Positions 11,918 to 19,920 of a stretch of DNA of 22,600 nucleotides are shown here, piece by piece. This stretch comes from Pseudomonadota bacterium. GTDB taxonomy: Bacteria; Pseudomonadota; Gammaproteobacteria; Steroidobacterales; Steroidobacteraceae. The notes under the pieces were generated by a model, which searched no databases, had not been told where the DNA came from, and saw only the letters and a list, made by a program, of their open reading frames with translations. The stretch lies in NCBI GenBank assembly GCA_023428645.1, contig JAEYXD010000074.1, positions 1 through 22,600 on the forward strand, written 5' to 3'. The number at the start of each line of letters is the position of its first letter. Position 1 is the first letter of the stretch. The position numbers were made by a program, and so were the translations under genes.

Positions 11918-11972
11918 GGAGCGGTGTTCCCTGCACAGCGAAAAACGCTGGAAAAAGTCTTAAAAAATGCGT

Positions 11973-11986
11973 GTGTAATGATACAC
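11973..11986. promoter_or_regulatory. Small dyad in the gatC/mreB divergent region
   Basis: GTGTA-ATGA-TACAC is a perfect 5-bp inverted repeat. It lies in the AT-rich part of the gap between gatC and mreB, just upstream of the candidate mreB promoter. It could be an operator or simply part of a promoter. Arms this short can arise by chance. Confidence 0.2.
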
Positions 11987-11993
11987 CGTTGGC

Positions 11994-12022
11994 TTGTGCG
12001 CCGTCCTACCCGTTGCTAGAGT
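11994..12022 (+). promoter_or_regulatory. Candidate sigma-70 promoter for the mre cluster
   Basis: TTGTGC (11994-11999) and TAGAGT (12017-12022) are separated by 17 nt. They would start a transcript near 12029, about 37 nt before the mreB ATG. Matches to consensus are 3/6 and 4/6, so this is a plausible reading of the spacing and not proof. Confidence 0.35.
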
Positions 12023-12065
12023 ACGGCCACTTTTTTTGCCCCCCGTCGTTCGCTTCGCAACAACC

Positions 12066-13109
12066 ATGTTCAAAAATCTCCGAGGCTATTTCTCGAACGA
12101 CCTATCCATCGATCTCGGCACGGCGAACACTCTCATCTACGTACGCGGCAAAGGCATCGTCTTGAACGAGCCGTCTGTCGTCGCGATTCGCGAAGAGCCG
12201 GGCCGCGCTGGCAAGAAGATCGAGGCCGTCGGACAAGAAGCGAAGAACATGCTCGGGCGCACCCCCGGCCACATCACTGCCATTCGTCCGATGAAGGACG
12301 GCGTCATCGCCGACTTCACCGTGACCGAAAAAATGCTGCAGTACTTCATCGAGAAAGTGCACGGCAATCGCTTGATGCGCCCCAGCCCGCGCGTGCTGAT
12401 CTGCGTGCCGTACGGCTCGACGCAAGTGGAGCGCCGCGCGATTCAAGAGTCCGCCGAAGGCGCGGGCGCACGCTGGGTGCGGCTGATCGAGGAGCCGATG
12501 GCCGCGGCCGTCGGCGCCGGCTTGCCGGTGCACGAGGCGCGCGGCTCGATGGTGCTCGACATCGGCGGCGGCACCTCGGAGGTCGCCGTCATCTCCTTGA
12601 ACGGCATCGTGTATGCCTCATCGGTGCGCATCGGCGGCGACCGCTTCGACGACGCCATCATCAATTATGTGCGCCGTAACTACGGCATCCTGATCGGCGA
12701 GGCGACGGCCGAGCGCGTGAAGATCGAGATCGGCTCCGCGTACCCCGGTCAACAAGTCAACGAAATCTCGGTGAAGGGCCGCAATCTCTCCGAGGGCGTG
12801 CCGCGCAGTTTCACGCTGAATTCGAACGAGATCCTCGAGGCGCTGCAGGAGCCGCTCGCGGGCATCGTCGGCGCGGTGAAGGTCGCACTCGAACAGACGC
12901 CGCCGGAGCTCGGGGCCGACGTCGCCGAGCGCGGCATCGTGCTGACCGGCGGTGGCGCCCTGCTGCGGGACATCGACAAGCTCCTGATGGAAGAGACCGG
13001 TCTTCCCGTCGTCGTTTCCGAGGACCCGCTGACGTGCGTTGCACGTGGCGGCGGCCGCATGCTCGAGCTGATCGACGAGCATGGTCCGGCGCTGTTCAAT
13101 CTCGAATAA
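12066..13109 (+). CDS. mreB: Rod-shape actin homologue MreB
   Basis: MreB forms membrane-bound filaments that position the cell-wall elongation machinery. The 347-residue length equals that of E. coli MreB, and the sequence is very close throughout. Nucleotide-binding segments are present: IDLGTANTLIY at 15-25 (phosphate 1), DIGGGTSEVAVIS at about 165-177 (phosphate 2), and LTGGGALLRDID toward the end (adenosine region). The N-terminal MFKNLRGYFS is the usual amphipathic membrane anchor. I chose the ATG at 12066 for this match; the frame is open from 11994, but the extra residues are unrelated. No clear Shine-Dalgarno is visible. It is first in the mreBCD-mrdA-rodA cluster; the 87 bp to mreC hold nothing I recognise. 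Confidence 0.97.
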   Translation: MFKNLRGYFSNDLSIDLGTANTLIYVRGKGIVLNEPSVVAIREEPGRAGKKIEAVGQEAKNMLGRTPGHITAIRPMKDGVIADFTVTEKMLQYFIEKVHGNRLMRPSPRVLICVPYGSTQVERRAIQESAEGAGARWVRLIEEPMAAAVGAGLPVHEARGSMVLDIGGGTSEVAVISLNGIVYASSVRIGGDRFDDAIINYVRRNYGILIGEATAERVKIEIGSAYPGQQVNEISVKGRNLSEGVPRSFTLNSNEILEALQEPLAGIVGAVKVALEQTPPELGADVAERGIVLTGGGALLRDIDKLLMEETGLPVVVSEDPLTCVARGGGRMLELIDEHGPALFNLE

Positions 13110-13196
13110 GCAGGCACGCGCTACGACGCGCCCACGACAAACATCCTTCATGCGTGATGCGGCCGGTACGTTGGCAGCATTCCTCCACGCCCGCAC

Positions 13197-14150
13197 ATGG
13201 TCACGCTAAGCTCTGACAGTCGCCCCATCATTGGCCGCGGCCCGCCGCTCGGTGCGGGCTTCACCTTTTTGGCGATCGTATCGATCACGCTGATGGTGCT
13301 CGACCACCGCGGCAACTATCTCGAAACCGCCAAAGCGTGGATGGGCACGGCGACGCAGCCCTTCTATGCGGTCGTGCAGGCGCCGTTCGACTTCTGGGGC
13401 TGGCTCACGGGCAGCTTCGCGGATCGCACGACGCTGCGCGCCGAGAACGAGCGGCTCACCGAGGAATTGCGCGTGGCGCGCATCCGGGCACTCCAGTTCG
13501 AATCCCTGAACGAAGAGAATCGCCGCCTGCGCGCGATCCGCGCTGCTTCGCAAGGCATCGCAGAGCGCACGCTCATCGCCGAGATCATGCGCGTCGACGT
13601 CGACCCCTTTCGGCATCGCGTGCGCATCAACAAGGGCGCCGATGACGGCGTCTTCAAAGCCCAGCCGGTGCTCGATGCGTTCGGCATCGTCGGTCAGGTC
13701 ACGCGGGTCGATCGCCACTCCGCGGAGATCATCCTGATCAGTGACAACGAGCACGCGACGCCCGTGCAGGTGAACCGCAACGGCATCCGGTCGATCGCGG
13801 TCGGCACCGGCGACATGCGCAAGCTGACGCTGCCCTTCCTCACCGTCGAGGCGGACGTGAAACAGGACGACCTGCTCGTCTCGTCGGGCCTGGACGGCGT
13901 ATTCCCCGCCGGCTATCCGGTCGCACGCATCACCAAGGTGGAGCGCGATCCCTCGCAGACGTTTGCCGTCGTCGAAGCGACGCCGATGGCGCAGCTCGAC
14001 CGGGCGCGCGAAGTGCTGCTGCTCTGGCAGGAAACGCCCGCGCCGAAGCCCCAGACCGAAACTGAAGGGGCGCCGACGCCGCCGGCGGCAGGTCAGCCCG
14101 CACCGGCGCAGGCTGCGCCCGCCGGCAACGTGGAGTCCCCGCGGCCATGA
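13197..14150 (+). CDS. mreC: Rod-shape protein MreC
   Basis: MreC is a bitopic inner-membrane protein whose periplasmic part activates PBP2-RodA. The 317-residue protein has a short cytoplasmic N-terminus and one membrane helix at about 20-36 (GFTFLAIVSITLMVLD). A coiled coil at about 78-115 (LRAENERLTEELRVARI) dimerises the protein. The beta-barrel MreC core follows, with INKGADDGVFKAQPVLDAFG and GLDGVFPAGYPVARIT. The end is a Pro/Ala-rich tail of about 35 residues, probably disordered. It precedes mreD by 48 bp. Confidence 0.95.
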   Translation: MVTLSSDSRPIIGRGPPLGAGFTFLAIVSITLMVLDHRGNYLETAKAWMGTATQPFYAVVQAPFDFWGWLTGSFADRTTLRAENERLTEELRVARIRALQFESLNEENRRLRAIRAASQGIAERTLIAEIMRVDVDPFRHRVRINKGADDGVFKAQPVLDAFGIVGQVTRVDRHSAEIILISDNEHATPVQVNRNGIRSIAVGTGDMRKLTLPFLTVEADVKQDDLLVSSGLDGVFPAGYPVARITKVERDPSQTFAVVEATPMAQLDRAREVLLLWQETPAPKPQTETEGAPTPPAAGQPAPAQAAPAGNVESPRP

Positions 14151-14198
14151 TCGCCCGCCTTCGCTCCTCGTACGCTTGCCGCATCGGGAAGGTGACCC

Positions 14199-14684
14199 AT
14201 GGCCGCCAGTGAGGTTCGCTCACCCGGGCTGCGCATCACCGCGACGGTGCTGCTCGCGCTCATCTTCGCGATCCTGCCGCTGCCGGGCGATGTGGCCGTC
14301 GGCCGCCCGCACCTGCTGCTCCTGTTCGTCATCTACTGGGCCTTGAGCGCACCGCGGGTGGCCGGGCTGATGTTCGCCTGGTTCTGCGGGCTCGCGATCG
14401 ATCTGCTGCAAGGGCCGTTGCTCGGGCAACATGCCGCCGCGTACCTGCTCGTCGCGTTCCTGACGCACAAATTCCAGCTGCGGATGCGAATCTTTCCGAT
14501 CTATCACCAGACGCTGACCGTCTTCATGCTGCTCGCCCTGTACGAGTTCCTGTTGTTCTGGATCGACGGCATCATCGGCCAGGCCGTCACGACCTGGATG
14601 CGCTGGCTGCCGGTGCTCACGAGCACGCTGCTGTGGCCGCTGCTCGTCGGCGTCCTGGACACGTGGAATCGCCGCAATCGCTGA
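14199..14684 (+). CDS. mreD: Rod-shape membrane protein MreD
   Basis: MreD is a small polytopic inner-membrane partner of MreC in the elongasome. The 161 residues contain about five hydrophobic segments, including ITATVLLALIFAILPLP, LLLLFVIYWAL and YLLVAFLTHKF. Family-type residues seen are RPHLLLLFVIYWAL and the GLAIDLLQGPLLGQHA loop. The region GGGAAGGTGACCC before the ATG at 14199 supplies a ribosome-binding site. A short frame starting at 14147, overlapping the mreC stop, ends after 17 codons and is not MreD. No maf or rng gene follows, unlike the Pseudomonas order; mrdA comes next. Confidence 0.93.
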   Translation: MAASEVRSPGLRITATVLLALIFAILPLPGDVAVGRPHLLLLFVIYWALSAPRVAGLMFAWFCGLAIDLLQGPLLGQHAAAYLLVAFLTHKFQLRMRIFPIYHQTLTVFMLLALYEFLLFWIDGIIGQAVTTWMRWLPVLTSTLLWPLLVGVLDTWNRRNR

Positions 14685-14746
14685 GCCGGCCGGGTCGCAT
14701 GGCGGACGATACTGAGCAGCAGCCGCTCACGAAATGCGAACCGCAG

Positions 14747-14809
14747 CTAGCCAACCGCCAGCACTTTTCACTTAATCTAGCCTCTTAGCCCTAGCCTTTA
14801 GACCTAGCC
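14747..14809 (+). repeat. Cluster of CTAGCC repeats upstream of mrdA
   Basis: The 146-bp gap between mreD and mrdA holds CTAGCC at 14747, 14777, 14791 and 14804, plus TTAGCC at 14785. The last three lie 13-14 bp apart as an imperfect tandem array ending 21 nt before the mrdA start. CTAG is uncommon in many bacterial genomes, so four copies in 63 bp stand out. Function is unknown; it could be a regulator array or a decayed repeat. Confidence 0.55.
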
Positions 14810-14830
14810 CGTCGCAGCCACCGCCCTCAC

Positions 14831-16831
14831 ATGTCGCGCGCCGTTCGCATCAAGGATCACCATCAGGAGCAGCAGCTGTTCGAGCGGCGCGCCCTGGCGG
14901 CTGCGATCGTCATGATGCTCGGCATCGTCGCGATCGTGAGCCGGCTCGTTTATCTGCAGGTCGTGAAGTACGACTACTACCTGCAGGAGTCGCAGGGTAA
15001 TCGCATCAAGATCGAGCCGATTCCGCCGAATCGCGGCTTGATCCTCGATCGCAAGGGGCAGCCGCTCGCCACGAACGCCCCGTCGTATCAATTGGAGCTG
15101 ACGCGCGAGCAGGTGTCGAACCTCGACGACACCCTGCTGCGGCTCGCCGAGCTCGGCATGTTCGCGAAAGACGACATCGCCACGATCAAGAAGGACATTC
15201 GGGGCCGCCGCAGCTTCGAGGCCGTGCCGATCAAGCTGCAATTGACGGAACAGGAGCTGGCGAGATTCGCCGCGCGCCGCTACGACTTTCCCGGCGTGGA
15301 AATCGTGCCGCGCCTCACCCGCTTCTACCCGCTCGGGCAGAGCAGCGTGCATGCGATCGGCTATGTCGGCGCGATCAGCGAGGACGACAAGAAAACGCTC
15401 GACATGGAGTCCTATGCCGGCACGACGCTCACCGGCAAGAACGGCGTCGAGCGCGCCTATGAGCGGGAGCTCCATGGCAGCGCCGGCTTCCAGCAGCTGC
15501 TCGTCAACGCCCAGGGCCGCCGCGTCGATCGCGTGGGCCGCGCCGCGGCCGACCTGCAGCGCAAGGAGCCGATCGCCGGCAACGACTTGTTCCTGACGAT
15601 CGATCACCGCGTTCAGCAGATCGCCGAGGAGGCACTGCGCGGCCAGCGCGCGACCGCCATCGCGATCGACCCGAACAGCGGCGACGTCATCGCCTACGTC
15701 AGCACGCCAGCCTTCGATCCGAATCTGTTCGCGCGCGGACTGACGCGCGCGGAGTACATCGCGCTGACCGAAGATCCGAATCGCCCGATGTACGACCGCG
15801 CGATCCGCGGCGTCTATCCGCCCGGCTCGACCGTGAAGCCGTTGTTCGCGATGGCCGCGCTGGAGCACGGAGTCGTGACGCCAACGGAGACGCGCTTCTG
15901 CCGCGGCGTCTGGCAACACCCTGGCTACGGGCGTGCGCGCCGCGACTGGGAGCCGCGCGGCCATGGGCATGTCGACATGCGCAAGGCGATCGCGACCTCG
16001 TGCGACGTGTACTTCTACGACATCGCGCGGCTCATGGGCATCGATCGCATGGCCTCGTTCCTGGGCCAGTTCGGCCTCGGCCAGCCGACCGGCATCGACA
16101 TCCCCGGCGAGCGCGTCGGCATCCTGCCTTCGACCGAATGGAAGAAGCGCGCGTACAGGACGAACAAGGCGCTGTCGGTCTGGTTTCCGGGCGATACGAT
16201 CAGCGTCGGCATCGGCCAGGGCCAGATGCAAATGACGCCCATCCAGCTCGCGCACTCGGTCGCCACGATCGCGGCGCGCGGCAAGCGCTACCAGCCGCGG
16301 CTCGTGCGGGCGATCCGCGACGTGCAGACCGGCGACGTCAAGGAGCTGCCGCCGCACGAGCTGCCGAGCGTGAAGACGTCCGATCCCGGCGCATGGGATG
16401 TCGCGATCGCCGGCATGTTCGACGTGACGAATGCGCAGTACGGTTCTGCCCGCTATTACGTGCAAGGCACGCCTTACAAGATGGCGGGCAAGAGCGGCAC
16501 GGCGCAGGTGTTCACCGTCGCGATCACGGAGCGCGTGCGCAAGGCGGGCGAGCTCGCCGAGCACATGCGCGATCACGCGCTGTTCGTCGCCTTCGCGCCC
16601 GTCGAAGCCCCGACGATCGCGGTCGCCGTGATCGTGGAGAATGCCCCGCGCGGCGGCTCCGCCTTCGCATCGCCGATCGCGCGCCGCATCCTCGATGCCT
16701 ACTTGCTGACGCCCGAGGAATGGGCCGCGCAAGAAGAGAAGCTTGCCGCGCAAGAGGCAGCGAAACGCAAGGCGGCCGCGGCGCGCCCGGCGACCGCGCC
16801 AATACCGCCGCCCGCGCCGAGAGGCGAATGA
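14831..16831 (+). CDS. mrdA: Penicillin-binding protein 2, elongation transpeptidase
   Basis: PBP2 cross-links new peptidoglycan during side-wall growth, working with RodA. The 666-residue class B PBP has a short cytoplasmic tail and a membrane helix at about 21-43. A pedestal domain follows (PPNRGLILDRKGQPLA at 65-80), then the transpeptidase domain. The catalytic motifs are complete: S333-T-V-K336, SCD at 390-392 (PBP2 usually has SxD here, not SxN) and KSGT at 554-557. GQGQMQMTPIQLA is the usual GxGQ block. Residues beyond about 635 form an Ala/Lys/Pro-rich tail (ending PIPPPAPRGE) not present in E. coli PBP2. The stop overlaps the rodA start in ATGATGA, so the two are translationally coupled. 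Confidence 0.96.
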   Translation: MSRAVRIKDHHQEQQLFERRALAAAIVMMLGIVAIVSRLVYLQVVKYDYYLQESQGNRIKIEPIPPNRGLILDRKGQPLATNAPSYQLELTREQVSNLDDTLLRLAELGMFAKDDIATIKKDIRGRRSFEAVPIKLQLTEQELARFAARRYDFPGVEIVPRLTRFYPLGQSSVHAIGYVGAISEDDKKTLDMESYAGTTLTGKNGVERAYERELHGSAGFQQLLVNAQGRRVDRVGRAAADLQRKEPIAGNDLFLTIDHRVQQIAEEALRGQRATAIAIDPNSGDVIAYVSTPAFDPNLFARGLTRAEYIALTEDPNRPMYDRAIRGVYPPGSTVKPLFAMAALEHGVVTPTETRFCRGVWQHPGYGRARRDWEPRGHGHVDMRKAIATSCDVYFYDIARLMGIDRMASFLGQFGLGQPTGIDIPGERVGILPSTEWKKRAYRTNKALSVWFPGDTISVGIGQGQMQMTPIQLAHSVATIAARGKRYQPRLVRAIRDVQTGDVKELPPHELPSVKTSDPGAWDVAIAGMFDVTNAQYGSARYYVQGTPYKMAGKSGTAQVFTVAITERVRKAGELAEHMRDHALFVAFAPVEAPTIAVAVIVENAPRGGSAFASPIARRILDAYLLTPEEWAAQEEKLAAQEAAKRKAAAARPATAPIPPPAPRGE

Positions 16832-17970
16832 TGAATTACGAAGGCCTCGCCACTTCGCGCACGCAACGCACGTTCACCGGCACGGCGCGCCTGCTGCTCG
16901 CGCTGCACTTGGACGGTCCGCTCTTCATCGGCCTGTGTCTGCTGGTCGCCGTCGGAACGATCGTGTTGTTCAGCGCATCCGGCCGCAGTTTCGGCATGCT
17001 CGAGGCCAAGGCGCTGCACTTCGGCCTCGCGGTCGTCGTCATGGTCACGCTCGCGCAGGTGCCGCCGCGCATGATCCGCATGGCGACGCCCTGGGCTTAT
17101 GGGCTCGGGCTGATCCTGCTGGTCGCGGTCATGTTCACCGGCGACATCGCGATGGGCGCGCAACGCTGGCTCGATCTGGGCATCGTGCGCTTTCAACCCT
17201 CCGAGCTGATGAAGATCGCCGTGCCGCTCGCCTGCGCGTGGTATCTGCACGAGCGTCCGCTGCCGCCGAGCTTTCTCACCCTGATCGTGCTCGCGCTCGC
17301 GATCTTCACTCCGACGCTCCTGATCGCGGAACAGCCTGACCTCGGCACGTCGCTGCTCGTCGCGACTGCCGGCGGCATGGTCGTGCTGCTCGCGGGCCTG
17401 CGACTGCGCTACATCTTCGGCGCGATCGCGCTCCTGATCCCGGTCGCATACGTCGCGTGGGGATTTCTCCTGCACGACTACCAGCGGCAGCGAGTGCTCA
17501 CGTTCCTCGATCCGCAGAACGATCCGCTTGGCGCCGGCTACCACATCATTCAATCCCAGATCGCCATCGGCTCGGGCGGCGTCTTCGGCAAGGGCTATCT
17601 GCGCGGCAGCCAGGCGCAGCTCGAATTCCTTCCGGAGCGCTCGACCGACTTCATCTTCGCGGTCATCGGCGAGGAATGGGGACTGATCGGGCTCGTCACG
17701 GTGCTGCTCTTGTTCATGTTCGTCGTCGGCCGCGCGCTGTATCTCGCGGCGACCGCTCAGGACACGTTCGCGCGCCTCGCCTCCGGCAGCCTCGCGCTCA
17801 CGTTTTGTGTGTACGTCTTCGTCAACAGCGGCATGGTCATCGGCCTGTTGCCTGTCGTCGGCGTACCGCTGCCGCTCGTCAGTTACGGGGGCACCGCGAT
17901 GGTGACCCTCATGGCGGGTTTCGGTATTCTCATGTCGCTGTGCGCGAAGCGAAAACTCGTGGGTCGCTAG
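16828..17970 (+). CDS. rodA: Peptidoglycan glycosyltransferase RodA
   Basis: RodA is the SEDS-family polymerase that builds glycan strands from lipid II in complex with PBP2. The 380-residue protein has about ten membrane segments. Signature stretches match E. coli RodA closely: GAQRWLDLGIVRFQPSE, QPDLGTSLLVA, HDYQRQRVLTFLDPQNDPLG, and the loop QLEFLPERSTDFIFAV. The last holds the conserved Asp (STDF) essential in SEDS enzymes. VPLPLVSYGGTAM is near the end. Two adjacent ATGs (16828 and 16831) overlap the mrdA stop. The second has better spacing from GAGAGG, so the true start may be one codon later. Confidence 0.96.
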   Translation: MMNYEGLATSRTQRTFTGTARLLLALHLDGPLFIGLCLLVAVGTIVLFSASGRSFGMLEAKALHFGLAVVVMVTLAQVPPRMIRMATPWAYGLGLILLVAVMFTGDIAMGAQRWLDLGIVRFQPSELMKIAVPLACAWYLHERPLPPSFLTLIVLALAIFTPTLLIAEQPDLGTSLLVATAGGMVVLLAGLRLRYIFGAIALLIPVAYVAWGFLLHDYQRQRVLTFLDPQNDPLGAGYHIIQSQIAIGSGGVFGKGYLRGSQAQLEFLPERSTDFIFAVIGEEWGLIGLVTVLLLFMFVVGRALYLAATAQDTFARLASGSLALTFCVYVFVNSGMVIGLLPVVGVPLPLVSYGGTAMVTLMAGFGILMSLCAKRKLVGR

Positions 17971-18001
17971 CACCTCGACTCAGGCCGGAGCTGCGCAATT
18001 A

Positions 18002-18985
18002 GTGATCAAATTTCCTATCGTCCCGTTCATCGCGGCGCTCGCCGTCAGCAACGTCGCTAGCGCGCTCGATCGGACGCGACCCGAAGTGCGAGCGTTCATC
18101 GAAGAGACCGCCGCGCAATTCGACCTCGATCAAAAGGCCATCGCCGACCTGCTCGCGCAGGCCGAGACGAAACCGGCGATTCTCGAGGCGATCAGCCGCC
18201 CCGCCGAGCGCGTCGTTCCCTGGTTCGAATATCGCGAACGCTTCCTGACGGATCTGCGCATTCGGCAAGGCGCCGACTTCTGGGCCGCGAACGCGGCGGC
18301 ACTCGCAGCGGTGCGCGATCCCGGCATCGCCGCGACGATCTCCGGCATCCTCGGCGTGGAAACATCGTACGGGCGCATCACGGGCCGCTACCGTGTGCTC
18401 GACGCGCTCGCGACGCTCGCATTCGACTACCCGCCTCGCGCGCCCTTCTTTCGCGGCGAGCTGCAGCAGTTCCTGCTGCTCACGCGGGAGGAAGCGGTCG
18501 ATCCGAAGACGGCGCTCGGCTCGTACGCCGGCGCGATGGGCATCCCGCAATTCATTCCGACGAGCTATCGCCAGTTCGCGATCGACGGCAACGGCGACGG
18601 CAAGCGCGATCTGTGGTCGAGCTGGGAAGACGTCATCAGCAGCGTCGCGAATTATCTGCGCGTGCATGGCTGGCGCGAGGGCGAGCCGGTCGTCGCGACG
18701 GCGACGCTGACCGATCCGGACTTGTCACGCTTCAATACCGAGAAGCTCGAGCTCAACGAAACGGTAGGCTCGCTGCGCCGCAAGGGCGTGACCTTCGTGA
18801 CTCATCAGCCCGACGATGCGCCGGCGATGTTCGTCGTGCTCACCGGCAAGCACGGTCCCGAGTATCGCGTCGGCTTCAACAACTTCTATGTCATTACCCG
18901 CTACAACCGCAGCACGATGTATTCGCTCGCGGTCCATGAGCTCGGGAATGCGATTCAGGCCTTCATGCAGGACGTGAAGCGCTGA
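18002..18985 (+). CDS. mltB: Lytic murein transglycosylase B (GH103)
   Basis: MltB cleaves the glycan backbone of peptidoglycan, releasing 1,6-anhydro-muropeptides. The start is a GTG at 18002, 31 bp after rodA. A Sec signal peptide is visible (MIKFPIVPFIAALAVSNVASA), with likely cleavage after Ala21. There is no lipobox cysteine, so this looks like a soluble periplasmic form (Slt35-like) and not the outer-membrane lipoprotein of E. coli. The GH103 domain fills most of the 327 residues. It includes GILGVETSYGRITG with catalytic Glu120, SYAGAMGIPQFIPTSY, and an ANYLRVHGW segment. DGNGDGKRDLW resembles the calcium-binding loop of Slt35. The stop overlaps the rlpA start by one base (TGATG). Confidence 0.93.
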   Translation: MIKFPIVPFIAALAVSNVASALDRTRPEVRAFIEETAAQFDLDQKAIADLLAQAETKPAILEAISRPAERVVPWFEYRERFLTDLRIRQGADFWAANAAALAAVRDPGIAATISGILGVETSYGRITGRYRVLDALATLAFDYPPRAPFFRGELQQFLLLTREEAVDPKTALGSYAGAMGIPQFIPTSYRQFAIDGNGDGKRDLWSSWEDVISSVANYLRVHGWREGEPVVATATLTDPDLSRFNTEKLELNETVGSLRRKGVTFVTHQPDDAPAMFVVLTGKHGPEYRVGFNNFYVITRYNRSTMYSLAVHELGNAIQAFMQDVKR

Positions 18986-19809
18986 TGCGGGCGCAGGCAC
19001 GGCTGGCATGGCGGCAAGGAGGCCTCGCGATGGGCATCGCGATGCTGTTGGCCGCTTGCGGCGACACGCCCCGCCGCACGCTGCCTCCACCCGCGCCCTT
19101 GCCGACGCCGACGACGTCGACGCCGCCGGTCGATGCCGGCTCGATTCCCGACGCCATTCCGAAGGCCGAACCGCGCTCGGCGAAAGGCAATCCGCCGTTC
19201 TATACGGTGCTCGGCAAGCGTTACTTCGTGCTCGAGAGCGCGTCCGGCTACGTCGAGCGCGGCGTCGCTTCCTGGTACGGCCCCGGCTTCCATGCGCAGA
19301 GCACCTCGAACGGCGAACGCTACGACATGTATGCGATGACGGCCGCGCACAAGACGCTGCCGCTGCCCGCCTACGTGCAAGTGACGAACCTCCAGAACGG
19401 CAAGTCCGTAACGGTGCGCGTGAACGATCGCGGCCCGTTCAAGGACGGCCGCATCATCGACCTGTCATACACCGCCGCCGCGAAGCTCGACATGCTGCGC
19501 GCCGGCACCGCGTTCGTCGAAGTGCGCGCCGTCTCGACCAGCAAGCAGCCCGACGAGCCGCAAGCCGCGCCGGCGAGCGCGCTGTTCGTACAGGCGGGCG
19601 CGTTCGCCGCCGAAGCGAATGCGCAGAAGCTCGTCGGCGACCTGCGCTCCCAGGGCGTCGCGAATGCCCAGGTTCGCGCGGATCAAGTCGCTGGGCGGAC
19701 GTTGTATCGCGTCCGCGTCGGTCCGGTGCCGAGCGTGCTCGAGTTCGATCGCGCCTTGGCGCGACTGAAAAAGCTCGGCATCGCGGACGCCCACCTCGCA
19801 CTGGACTAG
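18985..19809 (+). CDS. rlpA: Septal/rare lipoprotein A, DPBB plus SPOR domains
   Basis: RlpA is an outer-membrane lipoprotein. In Pseudomonas aeruginosa it is a lytic transglycosylase acting on glycan strands stripped of peptides. The 274-residue protein has a signal peptide with lipobox LLAAC (lipidated Cys25) and a Pro/Thr-rich spacer. The double-psi beta-barrel lies at about 80-185. SPOR, the denuded-glycan binding domain, lies at about 196-272 (LFVQAGAFAAEANAQKLVGD; RTLYRVRVGPV). Catalytic-type residues are present: the Glu in SNGERYD, the His in AAHKTLPL and the Asp in VNDRGPF. It overlaps mltB by one base, pairing two wall-cleaving enzymes in one transcript. Confidence 0.95.
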   Translation: MRAQARLAWRQGGLAMGIAMLLAACGDTPRRTLPPPAPLPTPTTSTPPVDAGSIPDAIPKAEPRSAKGNPPFYTVLGKRYFVLESASGYVERGVASWYGPGFHAQSTSNGERYDMYAMTAAHKTLPLPAYVQVTNLQNGKSVTVRVNDRGPFKDGRIIDLSYTAAAKLDMLRAGTAFVEVRAVSTSKQPDEPQAAPASALFVQAGAFAAEANAQKLVGDLRSQGVANAQVRADQVAGRTLYRVRVGPVPSVLEFDRALARLKKLGIADAHLALD

Positions 19810-19920
19810 CTGCAGCGGCGCGCCACTTTTCAGCGGCGCCCGTGCATGTTTCGGCTTACTTTCGGCACGTTTCGCTCGGTAACATTCGCGCCTGGCCGCA
19901 CTGACTCTCGGGACCCGTTC

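Noticed and set aside
13110..13196. Possible GC-rich stem between mreB and mreC
   Set aside because: Arms (GCGC-type) are short and imperfect; no support for a terminator or attenuator.
14804..16753. A 649-codon minus-strand frame opposite mrdA
   Set aside because: Same mirror-frame artefact; composition is dominated by Arg, Ala and Asp, and mrdA on the other strand has every catalytic motif.
19813..19839. Direct repeat CAGCGGCGC at 19813 and 19831 after rlpA
   Set aside because: Two 9-bp GC-rich copies are within chance for this composition; no hairpin or T tract makes a terminator.
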